Positions 62,897 to 64,000 of a DNA stretch of 64,000 nt are shown one piece after another (positions within the stretch are counted from its first letter, which is position 1; the number at the start of each line of letters is the position of its first letter). Origin of the DNA: an uncultured Bacteroidia bacterium (GTDB lineage: Bacteria > Bacteroidota > Bacteroidia > Bacteroidales > UBA932). The stretch lies in assembly GCA_902784435.1 (NCBI GenBank), contig CACZUR010000005.1:62001-126000 (forward strand), read 5' to 3'. A model generated the notes under the pieces. The model saw only the letters and a list, made by a program, of their open reading frames with translations, had not been told where the DNA came from and searched no databases. A program made the translations under genes and the position numbers.

Positions 62897-62928
62897 CAAA
62901 GATAAGCCGAATAGCCCGAAAAAACAAA
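62897..62928 (-). promoter_or_regulatory. promoter of the barrel-protein / Fdt operon
   Basis: On the minus strand TTTG, 20 bases, then TATCTTTG: a full consensus promoter. It would start transcription about 100 bases before the first barrel gene and may serve the polysaccharide operon downstream as well. Confidence 0.75.
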
Positions 62929-62943
62929 AAAAAAGGGAATAAA

Positions 62944-63123
62944 CTACTCCCAGGACGTATTGAACGTGTTGGCGTCGGAGAAATCGTACGTTTCCACCTT
63001 CTGACCGGCGGTCTGGATCTTGGAATCTTTATTCACGACAGAACCCGTCAGAATGGCGGTCTCCAGTTCCACGGAAATCCGCTTGCGGACCACCGGAGCC
63101 ATGTATGTCATTTTTTTAACCAT
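62944..63123 (-). CDS. small protein of 59 residues, unknown function
   Basis: Reads MVKKMTYMAPVV at the start and ends in FNTSWE. It contains SVELETAILTGSVV, a short hydrophobic patch followed by Gly-Ser, and resembles the small Bacteroidales proteins that open with 'Y.aP' and carry an 'IL.GS' motif. It is supported by its own full consensus promoter 35 bases upstream and by normal codon use. Role unknown. A signalling or secreted peptide is only a guess. Confidence 0.7.
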   Translation of the reverse strand: MVKKMTYMAPVVRKRISVELETAILTGSVVNKDSKIQTAGQKVETYDFSDANTFNTSWE

Positions 63124-63157
63124 AATAACCGTCTCTGTTCTTCCGAAGAATTTCTTG

Positions 63158-63188
63158 CAAAGATACTGCTTTTCCGGAAACTTACAAA
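63158..63188 (-). promoter_or_regulatory. promoter of the small 59-residue protein
   Basis: On the minus strand TTTG (63185-63188), 19 bases, then TATCTTTG (63158-63165). A full consensus match that gives a leader of about 28 bases. Confidence 0.75.
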
Positions 63189-63219
63189 GTTTTTTTAAAT
63201 TATTTTCTTTATGATTTAC

Positions 63220-63266
63220 GAATCAGTGGATTTATGAATCAGTGAATGAAAGGTGGCGGCCGCCAC
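63220..63266. repeat. direct repeat and 14-base perfect palindrome in the divergent control region
   Basis: GAATCAGTG occurs twice (63220-63228 and 63236-63244), followed by the palindrome GTGGCGGCCGCCAC (63253-63266). They lie between two divergent consensus promoters and could be binding sites for a regulator of the polysaccharide locus. No coding sequence was found in this gap (63124-63355). Confidence 0.55.
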
Positions 63267-63306
63267 TAAAAAGGGTGGCGTTTGGAGGCCAAAAGGGATC
63301 GGCGTA

Positions 63307-63337
63307 TTTGTAAATATTAGCATTTTTATTAACTTTG
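63307..63337 (+). promoter_or_regulatory. promoter of the rightmost gene
   Basis: TTTG (63307-63310), 19 bases, then TAACTTTG (63330-63337), a full consensus match, with the start codon at 63356. Confidence 0.8.
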
Positions 63338-63355
63338 CAAGAATAAATTGGCAGC

Positions 63356-64000
63356 ATGGGAAAGTCTAAAGACATACATTATCATAGAAGTGGCATCATA
63401 ATCCTGCAGGACATGCTGGCATCGCTGCTGGCGTCGCTGCTGGCCATCCTGATCGTCCGCTGGGTATCGGACCCCGCCCCCGGTTTTACCTGGATGGTGG
63501 TAAAATGGATGGCAGCATCGGCCCTGGGCATGGGGGCGGGTCTTGCCATCAGCAAGTCCTACAAGGATGTGCGCCGCTTTGCCACCCTGCGTTCCGTGGC
63601 CAAGTCTCTGCTGGCCGTCGCGGTCAAGGAGCTCGTTCTTGTGGTGGCACTGGTCGTGGGCCTTGTGAACCTTCCGCTGGTCAATATCGTCCTTATCCTG
63701 GTCCTGGACCTGCTGCTCACCAGTGCCCTGCTTTCCTATTTCCGGATGCAGGCCCGGCTTTTCATCCGTGACAACAGCAGCTTCAAGGCGCAGGCCCTGC
63801 TCCGCAGTGCGCTGGTGGTAGGCACCGACGACGCTGCGCTCCAGCTGGCTTCCGGCCTGGAAAAGGATGGCTACAGCGTTGCCGGACTGCTCACCACAGA
63901 CCGGAACATGGGCGGCCGTGTCATATCGGACCGGGTGGTTTATTCCTGCGAAAGCCCGGAGGAACTGCGGCGTCTGCAGTGGCAGCTGGGCGGGATAGAC
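63356..64000 (+). CDS. membrane protein of the polysaccharide-initiating type (partial)
   Basis: 215 residues visible, running off the right edge. About four membrane segments (around 15-38, 45-65, 85-105 and 108-125) are followed by a nucleotide-binding-like stretch (ALVVGTDDAALQLASGLEKDGYSVAGLL). This matches the N-terminal part of either an initiating sugar-phosphate transferase (WcaJ type, CoA-binding-3 domain) or a membrane-bound epimerase/dehydratase (CapD/PglF type). The C-terminal half, which would decide, is outside the window. Confidence 0.75.
   Translation, partial: MGKSKDIHYHRSGIIILQDMLASLLASLLAILIVRWVSDPAPGFTWMVVKWMAASALGMGAGLAISKSYKDVRRFATLRSVAKSLLAVAVKELVLVVALVVGLVNLPLVNIVLILVLDLLLTSALLSYFRMQARLFIRDNSSFKAQALLRSALVVGTDDAALQLASGLEKDGYSVAGLLTTDRNMGGRVISDRVVYSCESPEELRRLQWQLGGID

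Overview
The window looks like chromosomal DNA of a high-GC member of the Bacteroidales. The main reasons are promoters of the Bacteroidetes type (TTTG at -33, about 19-20 bases, then TAnnTTTG at -7) in front of many genes, a serine palmitoyltransferase closely resembling the Bacteroides enzyme, a SecA longer than 1,100 residues with a SEC-C tail, Bacteroidetes-style Wza/Wzc export genes, and several small outer-membrane barrel proteins. The GC content and the in-frame palindromic repeats would suit an uncultured gut or rumen Bacteroidales lineage, but the family cannot be fixed from the sequence alone.

The first 32 kb is mostly housekeeping and central metabolism. tig-clpP-clpX is followed by a tRNA-Val. 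A leftward operon then encodes a small membrane protein, an S9 peptidase and a very large secreted NPCBM-like protein. Next come a lipoate ligase, mnmA carrying an in-frame palindromic repeat, three tandem 46-base hairpin repeats of unknown role, an Uup-type ABC-F ATPase, an arginine deiminase pathway operon (deiminase, ornithine carbamoyltransferase, carbamate kinase), cytidine deaminase, the SRP RNA, a FucI-like protein coupled to a Fur-family regulator, and an rluA operon. A leftward operon of eight genes (butyrate kinase, branched-chain aminotransferase, TPR protein, ferredoxin, three 2-oxoacid:ferredoxin oxidoreductase subunits, sugar kinase) looks like a branched-chain amino acid fermentation module. 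Serine palmitoyltransferase and glnS are divergently transcribed.

From 32 to 36.2 kb a small glycan cluster (flippase and three glycosyltransferases) follows glnS, and then comes secA. From about 39.6 to 63.1 kb everything reads leftward and forms an exopolysaccharide or capsule locus. It encodes a 3-amino-3,6-dideoxyhexose pathway (FdtA/C/B or QdtA/C/B type), Wzx, Wzy, about eight intact glycosyltransferases plus one frameshifted one, an MBOAT/SGNH pair and a second acyltransferase for O-acylation, a Wza lipoprotein, and a Wzc tyrosine kinase ending in sixteen Tyr-Gly pairs. The middle of this locus (about 47.5-60.7 kb) is visibly AT-richer than its flanks, which suggests horizontal exchange. 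An AAA-type ATPase with its own promoter and two tandem palindromic operator-like sites sits inside it. The right edge has a 59-residue small protein gene, two outer-membrane barrel genes and, divergently, the start of a membrane protein of the kind that begins polysaccharide assembly.

The points most worth following up are the 46-base hairpin array, the palindromic element that inserts in frame into two unrelated genes, the tandem TTACA-N4-TGTAA operator before the ATPase gene, the Tyr-Gly tail, the frameshifted glycosyltransferase, and a likely CTG start for the flippase that overlaps glnS.
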